NCBI RefSeq assembly: GCF_000716605.1 | Contig: NZ_JNXE01000009.1 | Location: 206,800 to 270,799, forward strand | Length of the DNA: 64,000 nucleotides | Source: Streptomyces sp. NRRL F-525 | GTDB taxonomy: Bacteria > Actinomycetota > Actinomycetes > Streptomycetales > Streptomycetaceae | Reading direction: 5' to 3' | Shown: one piece after another, positions 22,879 to 31,112 of the stretch | Layout of the letters: each line of letters opens with the position of its first letter | Numbering within the stretch: position 1 is the first letter of the stretch | Position numbers and translations under genes: made by a program | Notes under the pieces: generated by a model | Seen by the model: the letters and a program-made list of their open reading frames with translations, nothing else | The model's database searches: none | Told to the model about the DNA's origin: nothing

Positions 22879-24410
22879 CACTCGCACTTGTCCGCCCCAC
22901 CCGGACCCTTGACGCCCAGCAGCTCAGCCACCTTCGCCGTCGTCACCTTCGGGGACGTCAGTTCCGCCCAGTGCGCCTTCACCTTCGGGGTGACCTTGGT
23001 CGGGCCCGCGGCGAGCAACTCCCTTACGACGCTGGTCTGTCCGGCCGTCATGGTCATTCCGTTGGTCGGCGACAGGACGGAGGCGGAGCCGGTCACGCTG
23101 TCGTCCAGGCGGACCGCGCGGAGTTCGGAGACCGGGTCGGACGTCCAGCCGAGGGCCAGCCACATGATGGTGACCATGCGGCCGTCGCACACGTCACCGC
23201 CGGCCTTCTCGTTGCCGAGGACCAGTACGGAGGCGACCGCGGCGGAGAACTCCGGTACCCGGGGTCCGCCCCACATCGTGCGGACGGTGACCTGGTTCGG
23301 GGTGGTGGACGGGTCGATCGCGCCGTCGGCCTCCATGCCGTAGCGGGCCTCGACCCGTTGCTGCACGAGCAGTTTGCGGGTCTGGGCGGTGCCGCCCGCG
23401 AGGGACTGGACGTGATCCGTGACGTCGGCCCAGGTCGCTGTCCTCGGGACCCACTCGGGGAACGCGCAGTACGTCGAACGGCCGTGCCGGACGCAGGACT
23501 GGACCTTCTGCGGGTTGAGCGTGGCCACCGTGCGGGCCGCGGTCATCTCCGAGGAGACTCCTGCCGCCTGGCGGACTCCGCCGACCATGCCGAGGGCGAT
23601 CGCTCCGGCCAGCGCGCCCGCCAGTACCGTCGTCGCCGTCTTCGTGCGGCCCTTGCTGATCAGTACCGCGAGCAGGGCGAGGGCCAGGGCCAGGCCCGTC
23701 AGGTACAGGGAGTGCGCGACCGCCGGGCGGCCGATCAGCTCGGAGGGGATCGTCTTGGTGCTCCCCTCGCCGACGATCGGGGTCAGCCAGGCCGTGGCAC
23801 CGTCGCCGCCGAACGAGACCGGCGCGAGGACGGAGAACACGAGGAGCAGGACCGCGGCCACCGGGATCGCGAACGGCTTCGGCACCAGCCTCGCCATCAG
23901 CAGCCCGACCGCCCCGCAGAGCAGCACGCACAGGGGGCCCACCAGCAGCTCGCCGACCGAACCGGTGCCCACCGCCGTCGACTTGACCGCCTGCCAGCCG
24001 AACTGGGCCGCCACGCCCAGCACGACGAGTCCGGTCACCGGCAGGATCGACAGCGCGTGCGCCGCCGTACGGCGCCACGGTTCGAGGACCAGGACCCCGA
24101 ACAGCCGTTCCGTGTCGTGCCGTTGGGAACGCAGGACGGCCTGGTTGACGCAGAGCAGGACCGCGAAGCCGACCAGCAGCGGGCCCATCTGGGTGTCGCG
24201 GTCGACGTCCTGGAGTGCCGGATAGCCGTTCCAGGCGCCCTTGCTGGTCCACACGATCCAGGCGACGTAGGCCGCCAGCATGAACAGCACCGGGACACGG
24301 AGGAGGAGTTTGCGGGACTCGAAGCGGGCCAGGGCGAAGATCGCCTGCCAGGACTGGCGGGCGGGTGCCGTGTGCGTGTCTGCGGGGGCCAGGGTCAGTA
24401 CGGTGCTCAT
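22878..24410 (-). CDS. ABC transporter permease with large extracytoplasmic domain
   Basis: The 510-residue protein has several membrane helices in the N-terminal 270 residues (VPVLFMLAAYVAWIVWTSKG; PLLVGFAVLLCVNQAVL; LPVTGLVVLGVAAQFGW; PFAIPVAAVLLLVFSVLAPV; YLTGLALALALLAVLI; VLAGALAGAIALGMVGG). A ~230-residue domain follows, with two Cys near VQSCVRHGRSTYCAFPEW, which probably faces outside. It overlaps the ATPase gene by four bases (ATGA). With that ATPase it should form an ABC exporter whose expression depends on the ECF sigma factor encoded at the head of the operon. Confidence 0.75.
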   Translation of the reverse strand: MSTVLTLAPADTHTAPARQSWQAIFALARFESRKLLLRVPVLFMLAAYVAWIVWTSKGAWNGYPALQDVDRDTQMGPLLVGFAVLLCVNQAVLRSQRHDTERLFGVLVLEPWRRTAAHALSILPVTGLVVLGVAAQFGWQAVKSTAVGTGSVGELLVGPLCVLLCGAVGLLMARLVPKPFAIPVAAVLLLVFSVLAPVSFGGDGATAWLTPIVGEGSTKTIPSELIGRPAVAHSLYLTGLALALALLAVLISKGRTKTATTVLAGALAGAIALGMVGGVRQAAGVSSEMTAARTVATLNPQKVQSCVRHGRSTYCAFPEWVPRTATWADVTDHVQSLAGGTAQTRKLLVQQRVEARYGMEADGAIDPSTTPNQVTVRTMWGGPRVPEFSAAVASVLVLGNEKAGGDVCDGRMVTIMWLALGWTSDPVSELRAVRLDDSVTGSASVLSPTNGMTMTAGQTSVVRELLAAGPTKVTPKVKAHWAELTSPKVTTAKVAELLGVKGPGGADKCE

Positions 24411-25267
24411 GCCGTCGCCTCCGCGTGCATACCGTCGAGGGTGAGCAAGTAGCCGTCCTCCAGGGTGGGTTCGACGAGTTCGGCGCCGGGCGGCGGGTCG
24501 CCCACGTTGCGGAAGACGCCGAGGCCGGTGCGCCAGCCCGCCTTCGCGTCGGGGTCGCGTTCCGAGCTGCTCCACACGCGGCCCGCGGCCCGTGCGGTGA
24601 GTTCGGCCGGGGTGCCGTCGAAGCGGACGCGGCCGCCGGCCATGACGACGACGCGGTGGCAGAGCATCGCCACGTCCTCGGTCTGGTGGGTGGACAGGAG
24701 AACCGTTCGCCCCTCCCCCGCGCGGGCGATCAACTCCCTGAAGCGCATGCGCTGTTCGGGGTCCAGGCCGACCGTCGGCTCGTCCAGGACCAGGAAGCCC
24801 GGGTCGCCCACCAGCGCCGCCGCGAGCGCGACCCGCTGGCGCATACCGCCGGACAGCTTCTTGATGCGCTTGCCGCGTACGTCCGACAGGTCGACCTCGG
24901 CCAGCACGCGCCGTACCTCGGTGTGGCGGGCGGTGCGGTCGGTCAACTCCTTGAGGATCGCGACGTAGTCGACGAAGTCGAAGGCCGAGAAGTCGGGGTG
25001 GAAACCCGGGGTCTGCGGGAGGTAGCCGAGCACGCGCCGGGTCTCCTGGCGGCCGCCGGGCGTGCGGGGGTCGTGGCCGAGGACGGTGAAGGCGCCCTCG
25101 TCGGCCGGGGTCGCGGTGGCCAGCACCCTCAACAGGGTTGTCTTCCCTGCCCCGTTGGGGCCCAGCAGGCCGGTGACGCCTTCGGTGAGCCGCAGCGACA
25201 CGTCGTCGAGGGCGGTCGTCAGGCCGTAGCGCAGGCTGAGCCCGGCCGCGGAGACGGTGGTGGTCAT
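24407..25267 (-). CDS. ABC transporter ATP-binding protein
   Basis: This 286-residue ATPase shows Walker A LLGPNGAGKTTLL, Q-loop LGYLPQTPGF, signature KLSGGMRQRVALA, Walker B FLVLDEPTVGLDPEQ and switch LLSTHQTEDV. It belongs to the type that drives ABC-2 exporters. About 60 residues of extra C-terminal domain follow the ATPase core. It lies 32 bases after the anti-sigma gene and overlaps the permease gene by four bases, so it is the third gene of a five-gene operon. Confidence 0.9.
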   Translation of the reverse strand: MTTTVSAAGLSLRYGLTTALDDVSLRLTEGVTGLLGPNGAGKTTLLRVLATATPADEGAFTVLGHDPRTPGGRQETRRVLGYLPQTPGFHPDFSAFDFVDYVAILKELTDRTARHTEVRRVLAEVDLSDVRGKRIKKLSGGMRQRVALAAALVGDPGFLVLDEPTVGLDPEQRMRFRELIARAGEGRTVLLSTHQTEDVAMLCHRVVVMAGGRVRFDGTPAELTARAAGRVWSSSERDPDAKAGWRTGLGVFRNVGDPPPGAELVEPTLEDGYLLTLDGMHAEATA

Positions 25268-25299
25268 GACGTACTCCAGTCAGCAAGTCGTAGCGAAAT

Positions 25300-26139
25300 T
25301 CAGGCCGTTGGGCGGAAGCCCGGGGTCTTCGTGTCGAAGCGGTCGCGGGCCAGGTAGAGGAGGCCGGCGGCCAGGGCCGCCACCGCCGCGGCCACCGTCT
25401 GGCCGGTCGCGGTGAACGGGGCGAGCGTGCCGCCGTGCGCCGCCCGCCCGTGGGCCACCAGCAGCAGCGCGGTCCAGGCCCCGCCGACCGCGCCCGGTGC
25501 GAGGACCGGGCCCAGGCGCGGGGTCAGCGCGAGGCTCGTCGAGGTGAGGGCGAGCGCGGGCAGCAGCCAGGCCAGGGCGGCGAGGCCGTAGCCGGGCAGG
25601 GCCAGGGTCGCGAGGCCGTTGAGGCCAAGCCCCGCCGCCAGTACGGCGGTTGTGCGGATCATCAGGAGTTTGAAGCCGTGCATCGGGGCTACGACGGTCA
25701 TCTCGTAGGTCGGGTCGAGCACCGGGCCGTACGCCATCGCCACGCCCGCGAGCGGCAGCAGCGGGGCGAGGGCGAGGAAGACGTTCGGCGTCGCGACGTT
25801 CGAGGCGTCGGTCACCAGGACCGTCATCACGAGCAGCAGGGCCACCGCGCCGAACCACGAGCGGCGCAGCACCGGTGTCGCCGCGAGGAGGCGTGCCGTG
25901 TGGTCGGCGACGCCGAGGCGGACGAGGAGGGATTCCGTCAACCCCCTTCTGGGGGCGTCGAGTTCGGCGTCGAGGCGTTCCCAGCCCGCGTCGAGGGCCA
26001 CCGGGTCGGTGACCGACGCCAACAGGGCCCTGCATTCGGCGCACTTGGCGAGGTGGGTGTCGGCGGACCAGAGCATGGGCGGTGCCAACTCGCCCCGCGC
26101 ATAGGCGCGTACGTCGTCTTCGGCCACATGCCAGGTCAT
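25300..26139 (-). CDS. Membrane anti-sigma factor with zinc-finger (zf-HC2) domain
   Basis: The 279-residue protein starts with a short cytoplasmic anti-sigma domain containing HLAKCAECRALL, i.e. the H-x3-C-x2-C zinc motif of ZAS anti-sigma factors. Six or so membrane helices follow (SWFGAVALLLVMTVLVTDA; VFLALAPLLPLAGVAMAYG; LATLALPGYGLAALAWLLPA and others). The multi-helix C-terminus is unusual, since most zf-HC2 anti-sigmas have one helix, so it could sense a membrane signal or be part of the transporter. It overlaps the sigma gene by four bases. Confidence 0.8.
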   Translation of the reverse strand: MTWHVAEDDVRAYARGELAPPMLWSADTHLAKCAECRALLASVTDPVALDAGWERLDAELDAPRRGLTESLLVRLGVADHTARLLAATPVLRRSWFGAVALLLVMTVLVTDASNVATPNVFLALAPLLPLAGVAMAYGPVLDPTYEMTVVAPMHGFKLLMIRTTAVLAAGLGLNGLATLALPGYGLAALAWLLPALALTSTSLALTPRLGPVLAPGAVGGAWTALLLVAHGRAAHGGTLAPFTATGQTVAAAVAALAAGLLYLARDRFDTKTPGFRPTA

Positions 26140-26678
26140 GCCAGCTCCTCCCGCAGTTGCTTACGGGCCCGCATGGCCCGTGTCTTGACCGTGCCGGCGG
26201 GGATGCCCAGCAGCACGGCGGCCTCCCGGGTGGTCAGCCCGTCGATCACGGTGGCCTGGAGGACCGCCCGCAGCTCCGGCGAGAGCCGGACCAGGGCGCC
26301 GGCGAGGTCCCCGTGCTCGACTCCCGCGAGCACGCGCTCCTCCGCCGACGCCTCGTCCCGGTGCCGCAGCCGCGCCAGCGCCTGCCGCAGCCGGCCGCGG
26401 GCCCCGTCGCCGCGCAGCACGTCGATCAGCCGCCGCGACCCGATCCGCCACAGCCACCCGGCCACGTCGCCGTCCTCGCGGTAGCGCGCACTGCCCCGCC
26501 ACACCGCGAGAAACGTCTCCTGTACGACGTCGTCGACCATCCCGGCGTCGGCGCACCGGCCGCGCAGCCGCGCGGTCAGCCACGGCGCGTACCGCCGGTA
26601 CAGCTCCTCGAACGCGCGCCGGTCACCGTCCGCCGCGATGGCCCGCAGCAGCTCCCCGTCGCTTCCCGTATCCCTCAC
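26136..26678 (-). CDS. ECF RNA polymerase sigma factor
   Basis: The 180-residue protein has sigma region 2 (RRAFEELYRRYAPWLTARLR, VDDVVQETFLAVWRG) and region 4 (LSPELRAVLQATVIDGLTTR, AAVLLGIPAGTVKTRAMRAR). It heads an operon with its anti-sigma factor and a three-protein ABC system. It is probably held inactive at the membrane by the zinc-finger partner. Its own promoter should lie in the 124-base gap shared with the divergent GntR gene. Confidence 0.92.
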   Translation of the reverse strand: MRDTGSDGELLRAIAADGDRRAFEELYRRYAPWLTARLRGRCADAGMVDDVVQETFLAVWRGSARYREDGDVAGWLWRIGSRRLIDVLRGDGARGRLRQALARLRHRDEASAEERVLAGVEHGDLAGALVRLSPELRAVLQATVIDGLTTREAAVLLGIPAGTVKTRAMRARKQLREELA

Positions 26679-26756
26679 GTCTCCTCATCGCACGAGCCCC
26701 GCCGATCGGTTCACGGACCGGCACATCGATCTCACTTGACTTTCTCAGCCCCCCTG

Positions 26757-26794
26757 CACCACCCTTTCACTACTCAATTAGTGAAAGGGTGGTG
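26757..26794. promoter_or_regulatory. Large palindrome before the gntR-ABC operon
   Basis: Perfect 16-bp arms (CACCACCCTTTCACTA and TAGTGAAAGGGTGGTG) surround a six-base spacer, ending eight bases before the GTG start of the GntR gene. The only Shine-Dalgarno-like bases (AGGGTGG) lie inside the right arm. It is very probably the operator of the GntR protein, and as RNA it could also hide the ribosome site. Confidence 0.75.
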
Positions 26795-26802
26795 GAACCC
26801 CA

Positions 26803-27186
26803 GTGGTCGAGTACCGCATCGACCGGCACAGCGGCGTGGCCACCTACGTTCAGATCGTCCAGCAGACCAAGCAGGCCCTGCGCCTCGGAATGCTGGAGCC
26901 CGGCGACAAGCTGCCGACGGCCCGCGAGGTCGTCGAGGCCACCGCCATCAACCCGAACACCGTCCTCAAGGCCTACCGCGAGCTGGAGCGCGAGGGACTG
27001 GTCGAGGCCCGCCGGGGCCTGGGCACCTTCGTCCGCCGCGGCCTGAGCACCACGCCCGCCGACTCGCCCCTGCGGTTGGAGCTCGACGACTGGGCCGCGC
27101 GGGCCCGGGAGGCCGGCCTCGGCCGGGACGACGTCGCCGCGCTCTTCACCGCCGTACTCGAGAAGCACTTCCAAGGAGAAGACTGA
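26803..27186 (+). CDS. GntR-family repressor, YtrA type
   Basis: This 127-residue regulator has a winged helix-turn-helix (GVATYVQIVQQTKQALRLGM, DKLPTAREVVEATAINPNTV, LKAYRELEREGLVEARRGLG) and only a short C-terminal dimerisation tail, which is the YtrA subfamily arrangement. These repress ABC transporter operons in which they are encoded. Its stop shares one base with the ATG of the ATPase gene (TGATG). The preceding 16-bp-arm palindrome fits an autoregulatory operator. The effector is probably an envelope-active compound, by analogy with ytr in Bacillus. Confidence 0.88.
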   Translation: MVEYRIDRHSGVATYVQIVQQTKQALRLGMLEPGDKLPTAREVVEATAINPNTVLKAYRELEREGLVEARRGLGTFVRRGLSTTPADSPLRLELDDWAARAREAGLGRDDVAALFTAVLEKHFQGED

Positions 27187-28079
27187 TGACAGGCACCGCC
27201 GCGATAGAGGCCGCCGCTCTCGGCAAGCGGTTCGGCCGGCGGGGAGGGTGGGCCCTGCGGGACTGCGCCTTCCGGCTGCCCGCCGGGCGCGTCTGCGCGG
27301 TCGTGGGACCGAACGGCGCGGGCAAGTCCACGCTCCTCGCCCTGACCGCCGGACTGCTCGCCCCCACCGAGGGCACGCTGTCCGTCCTGGGCACGGCGGC
27401 GGGCACGGCCCGCGAGCGGGTGGCCTACGTCGCGCAGGACAAGCCCCTCTACCCGCAGCTCACCGTCACCGAGACGCTGCGCATGGGCGCCGACCTGAAC
27501 ACCGACCGCTGGGACGCCTCCGTCGCCCAACGCATCGTCGATGACGGGGACTTGCACCCGAAGTCCCGCATCCGCGCGCTCTCCGGCGGCCAGCGCACCC
27601 GCGTCGCGCTCGCCCTCGCGCTGGCCAAGCGGCCCGAACTGCTGCTCCTGGACGAGCCGATGGCCGACCTGGACCCGCTGGCCCGGCACGAGATGATGGG
27701 CATCCTCATGGCGCAGGCCGCCGAGTTCGGCACCACGATCGTGATGTCCTCGCACGTCGTGGCCGAACTGGAGGACTCCTGCGACCACTTGCTGCTGATC
27801 GGCGGCGGCCGGGTCCGCCTCGCCGGGGAGATCGACGAGCTGCTCGCCGCGCACGTCCATGTGTCCGCGCCCGCGGACACGGACCTCGACCCGCACACGG
27901 TCGTCGAGTCGCGCACCACCGGCCGCCAGCTCAGCGCCCTGGTCCGCCCGTCGAGCCCGCTCGACACCGACTGGCGCACCAGCACCCCCTCGCTGGAGGA
28001 GCTGGTCCTCTCCTATCTGCGCAACCCGGAGGCCGGCGCCGCCCCCGCCGCCGCCAAGACCGAGGAGACCGTCGCGTGA
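27186..28079 (+). CDS. ABC transporter ATP-binding protein of the gntR operon
   Basis: The 297-residue ATPase has Walker A VVGPNGAGKSTLL, signature ALSGGQRTRVALA, Walker B LLLLDEPMADLDPLA and switch MSSHVVAELE. The C-terminal ~80 residues are outside the core. It begins at the stop of the GntR gene. Three membrane genes follow after a 127-base gap, so one ATPase probably serves three alternative or combined permeases. Confidence 0.9.
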   Translation: MTGTAAIEAAALGKRFGRRGGWALRDCAFRLPAGRVCAVVGPNGAGKSTLLALTAGLLAPTEGTLSVLGTAAGTARERVAYVAQDKPLYPQLTVTETLRMGADLNTDRWDASVAQRIVDDGDLHPKSRIRALSGGQRTRVALALALAKRPELLLLDEPMADLDPLARHEMMGILMAQAAEFGTTIVMSSHVVAELEDSCDHLLLIGGGRVRLAGEIDELLAAHVHVSAPADTDLDPHTVVESRTTGRQLSALVRPSSPLDTDWRTSTPSLEELVLSYLRNPEAGAAPAAAKTEETVA

Positions 28080-28121
28080 GCGCCCCGGCGACCCCGCACC
28101 CTCGGGAAGCCGGGGTCATTT

Positions 28122-28152
28122 CTAACCATTCACACGCCAGCACAGTGGTTAG
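28122..28152. promoter_or_regulatory. Inverted repeat between ATPase and first permease gene
   Basis: CTAACCA (28122-28128) and TGGTTAG (28146-28152) form a 7-bp inverted repeat with a 17-base spacer in the 127-base gap. It could be a second operator or part of an internal promoter. It does not match the larger palindrome at 26757 closely. Confidence 0.35.
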
Positions 28153-28206
28153 TTTCACCCCCAGCCTCCAGCACCCACCCACCACCGACACCCGGGAGAC
28201 CGCCGT

Positions 28207-29232
28207 ATGACCGCCCTCGCCACACCGCCGGTCATCGCGCGCCGGACCGGATCACCGCACCTGCTCCGCTGGCTGATCCGCCTGCACCGGCCCGCCCTGG
28301 TCGCCTGGATCGCGTTCGTGCTCGTCCTCGTCGGCCTCCTGCTGTGGCTGGGCGGGCCGCTCACCGACGCGGCGGCCCACGAGTGGCAGCGGTACAACGC
28401 CTGCTCGACGCCGTTCCACTGCACCTACGACGTGCGCCCGATCGGCCGCTACAAGGACTGGTACAACTACACGACCATCGCCGTCGTCGCCGTCCCCCTC
28501 CTGGTCGCCGCCTGGTCCGGCGCCACGCTCACCAGCCGTGAACTGGAGCACGGCACCGCGCAGTTGGCGTGGACCCAGTCCGTCACCCCGGCCCGCTGGC
28601 TCGCCGCGAAGCTCGCCCTCCCGGCCGTCCTGATCGCCGTGGGCTCCGGACTGCTGGTCGGGCTGCACCACTGGGCGTGGTCGAGGAGCCAGGGCCGGAT
28701 CGACACCGCCAAGAACTGGTACGACGTCGGCACCTACGCCGCCAACGGCACCGCCACCGCCGCCATGGCCCTGGCCGCCCTGGTGATCGGCGCCCTCTTC
28801 GGCCTGCGCAAGCCCAACTCCCTCGGTTCGCTGGTGGGTTCACTGTTCGGCACCGGGTTCCTGTGGAGCGTCATGGCCATCGCCACGCCCCACCTGTGGC
28901 CCACGGTCACCCAGGTCAGCAGCCTCAAGCACGACCGCCCGGCGGGCTCCGGCATCGTCATCGAGCAGGGACTCGTCACCTCCACCGGCGCGCACATCGC
29001 CAGCCCGGACTGCGGACCCATCACCTACGCGCCCTGCAGAACGGCCTACGCCAAGCTCGACGCCGTCGGCTACTACAACGAGTACCACCCCCAATCCCAC
29101 TACTGGCCCCTCCAGTTGACGGCCACCGCGATCATCCTCGCGGTCACCGCCGCCCTGACCGTGGCCGCGTTCCGCCTCCTCCAGCGCCAGACCGGCCCGA
29201 CGGCGCCCGCACGCAAGGCAGCCGCCGTATGA
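28207..29232 (+). CDS. ABC transporter permease, first of three paralogues
   Basis: This 341-residue membrane protein has about six helices (PALVAWIAFVLVLVGLLLWL; TTIAVVAVPLLVAAWSGATL; LPAVLIAVGSGLLVGLHHWA; TATAAMALAALVIGALFGL; LTATAIILAVTAALTVAAF). It shares with the next two proteins the signature SRELEHGTAQLAWTQSVTPARWLAAKL in the loop after helix 2, and a C-terminal YYNEYHPQSHYWPLQL motif. The protein acts with the ATPase encoded at 27186. Its stop overlaps the next ATG by four bases. Confidence 0.82.
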   Translation: MTALATPPVIARRTGSPHLLRWLIRLHRPALVAWIAFVLVLVGLLLWLGGPLTDAAAHEWQRYNACSTPFHCTYDVRPIGRYKDWYNYTTIAVVAVPLLVAAWSGATLTSRELEHGTAQLAWTQSVTPARWLAAKLALPAVLIAVGSGLLVGLHHWAWSRSQGRIDTAKNWYDVGTYAANGTATAAMALAALVIGALFGLRKPNSLGSLVGSLFGTGFLWSVMAIATPHLWPTVTQVSSLKHDRPAGSGIVIEQGLVTSTGAHIASPDCGPITYAPCRTAYAKLDAVGYYNEYHPQSHYWPLQLTATAIILAVTAALTVAAFRLLQRQTGPTAPARKAAAV

Positions 29233-30026
29233 CCACCCTCGCCATGAGCCCCACCGCCCGACCGCAGCGGGCCGTACTGCGGCTGCACCGACCGGCGTTG
29301 ATCGTGTGGGGAGTGTTCCTGCTGCTCGCCGTGGGGGCGCTGCTCTGGGTGCAGTTGTCCCGGGTCCCCGCCGAACGGGCCGACCTGCACCACCAGTTGA
29401 CCTGCAAGCCGTTCCCCGACTGCGTCCCGGACACGTACTTCGTCCTCACCGACGTCAACAACGTCGTGAACTTCCTCGGCGAGGTGCTCAGTTACGTCTC
29501 CACAGCCGTGGCCGCCTGGGCGGGCGCCGCGCTGATCGGCCGCGAACTGGAGGACGGCACCGCCCGGTTGGCCTGGACCCAGTCCGTCACCCCGGCCCGC
29601 TGGCTGACCGCGAAGCTCACCGCGGCCGCCGTTCCCCTGACCGCCGGAACCACCCTGCTCGCCCTGCTCTTCGCCTGGATCTGGACCACCGACCAGGACA
29701 TCCTGGTCACCAACTGGTCCTGGGACCGCGTCCTCGTCCCGTCCGGCCCGCTCGCCGTAGCCCTGGTCCTCTTCGCCCTGGCCGCCGGCACGCTCGCCGG
29801 AGTCGCCCTCCGCCGCGCGCTGCCCGCGCTCGCGGTGGCCGCCGGGGTCACCTACGCGGCCCGGTACTTCTTCGGCCGCAAGTGGGACGACATCTGGCCC
29901 GACCGCCACTTCTGGCCGGTCCAGCTCACGGCGACGGCCGCCCTCCTCACCCTGACCGCACTCGCCCTCACGGCCGCGTTCACCCTGCTCGGCCGCCGTA
30001 CGGACATCAAGGGAGCCGCCGTATGA
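29229..30026 (+). CDS. ABC transporter permease, second of three paralogues
   Basis: The 265-residue protein is the shortest of the three, lacking part of the extracytoplasmic region between the last helices. It keeps GRELEDGTARLAWTQSVTPA and the terminal HFWPVQLTATAALLTLTALA. The membrane helices match its neighbours. Both ends overlap neighbouring genes by four bases, so the three permeases are made in a coupled way. Confidence 0.82.
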   Translation: MTTLAMSPTARPQRAVLRLHRPALIVWGVFLLLAVGALLWVQLSRVPAERADLHHQLTCKPFPDCVPDTYFVLTDVNNVVNFLGEVLSYVSTAVAAWAGAALIGRELEDGTARLAWTQSVTPARWLTAKLTAAAVPLTAGTTLLALLFAWIWTTDQDILVTNWSWDRVLVPSGPLAVALVLFALAAGTLAGVALRRALPALAVAAGVTYAARYFFGRKWDDIWPDRHFWPVQLTATAALLTLTALALTAAFTLLGRRTDIKGAAV

Positions 30027-30973
30027 CCGCCCTCGCCGGCGCCCCGACGGCCCGCATCCGTGCGGCCGGACCCGTGCACGCGGTCCTGCGGCTGCAGCGC
30101 GGTGTGCTGATCGTGTGGGCGGTGCTCTTCACCGCCGCCGCCGGCGCCCTGCTGTGGGCCTACGGCCCCGGGGGGAACGCCGCCGCGGCCGACTGGAAGC
30201 GCAAGTGCTCCGCCCACGGGTGCGACTGGAGCGCCCCGATCAGCAACTACCACCTGGCCTACGCGGGCGCCGAGTTCGTGATCGGCTTCGTCCCGTACCT
30301 CGCCGCCCTCGTGGGCGGCGCGCTCGTCGGCCGCGAGCTGGAGAACGGCACCGCGCGGCTCGCCTGGACGCAGGGCATCTCCCCGACCCGCTGGCTCGCC
30401 ACCACCCTCGCCGTGCCCGCCGCGCTGATCACCGCCGGCTCCACCGTCCTCGTCCTGCTGCACCGGCTGCTGTACGACGCCCACCAGGTGCCGGTCACCT
30501 GGAACTGGTGGAACGGGGCGACCTTCGTCCCCAACGGCACCCTCGCCATCGCCTTCCCCCTGCTGGGCCTCGCCGTCGGCGCCCTCGCGGGCCTGCTCCA
30601 GCGCCGCCTCGTGACGTCGATGGGCCTCGCGTTCGCCGCCACCGCACTCGCCCTCACCACCCTCGGTTTCGCCCGCCCGCACCTGTGGCCATGGGTGACC
30701 CGCACCAGCCCCCTGAACACCGGCTACGACGCACCGCGCAACGTCCTCGTCGGCGACCGGGGCGCCGTCACCTCCACCGGCGGCCATGTCCCCGACACCT
30801 GCTTCGAACAGGCCAAGTGCCTCAAGTCGGTCGACATCACCGGCTACTACGTCCAGTACCACCCCGCCTCCCACTTCTGGCCCCTCCAGCTCGTGGAGAC
30901 CGGCATCGCCCTCGCCGTCACCGCCCTCGTCCTCGCCACCGCCTTCACCCTGCTGCGCCGCCGCACAGCCTGA
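30023..30973 (+). CDS. ABC transporter permease, third of three paralogues
   Basis: This 316-residue protein keeps GRELENGTARLAWTQGISPT and the end motif YYVQYHPASHFWPLQLVETG, with about six helices. A Cys pair in the extracytoplasmic loop (DTCFEQAKC) matches one in the first paralogue (DCGPITYAPC), while the second paralogue lacks that loop. It ends the operon; the next gene, ppk, starts 139 bases on. Confidence 0.82.
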   Translation: MTALAGAPTARIRAAGPVHAVLRLQRGVLIVWAVLFTAAAGALLWAYGPGGNAAAADWKRKCSAHGCDWSAPISNYHLAYAGAEFVIGFVPYLAALVGGALVGRELENGTARLAWTQGISPTRWLATTLAVPAALITAGSTVLVLLHRLLYDAHQVPVTWNWWNGATFVPNGTLAIAFPLLGLAVGALAGLLQRRLVTSMGLAFAATALALTTLGFARPHLWPWVTRTSPLNTGYDAPRNVLVGDRGAVTSTGGHVPDTCFEQAKCLKSVDITGYYVQYHPASHFWPLQLVETGIALAVTALVLATAFTLLRRRTA

Positions 30974-31112
30974 CCGGATCCCCCCTCCCCGCGGCTCCCA
31001 CGCATCCGTTACGTTCGTTTCCGTGCCGTAGACGTCCGGGAGCCGCCCCCCGATATCCCGCACGCCATGTCGCCGTAACCAACGGTTCAGACGGGCTTGC
31101 GAGGCTCGGCGA

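Noticed and set aside
31074..31100. Possible PHO box before ppk (GGTTCAGACGG).
   Set aside because: Only one unit resembles GTTCACC and no 11-base repeat follows, so it is not enough to call a PhoP site.
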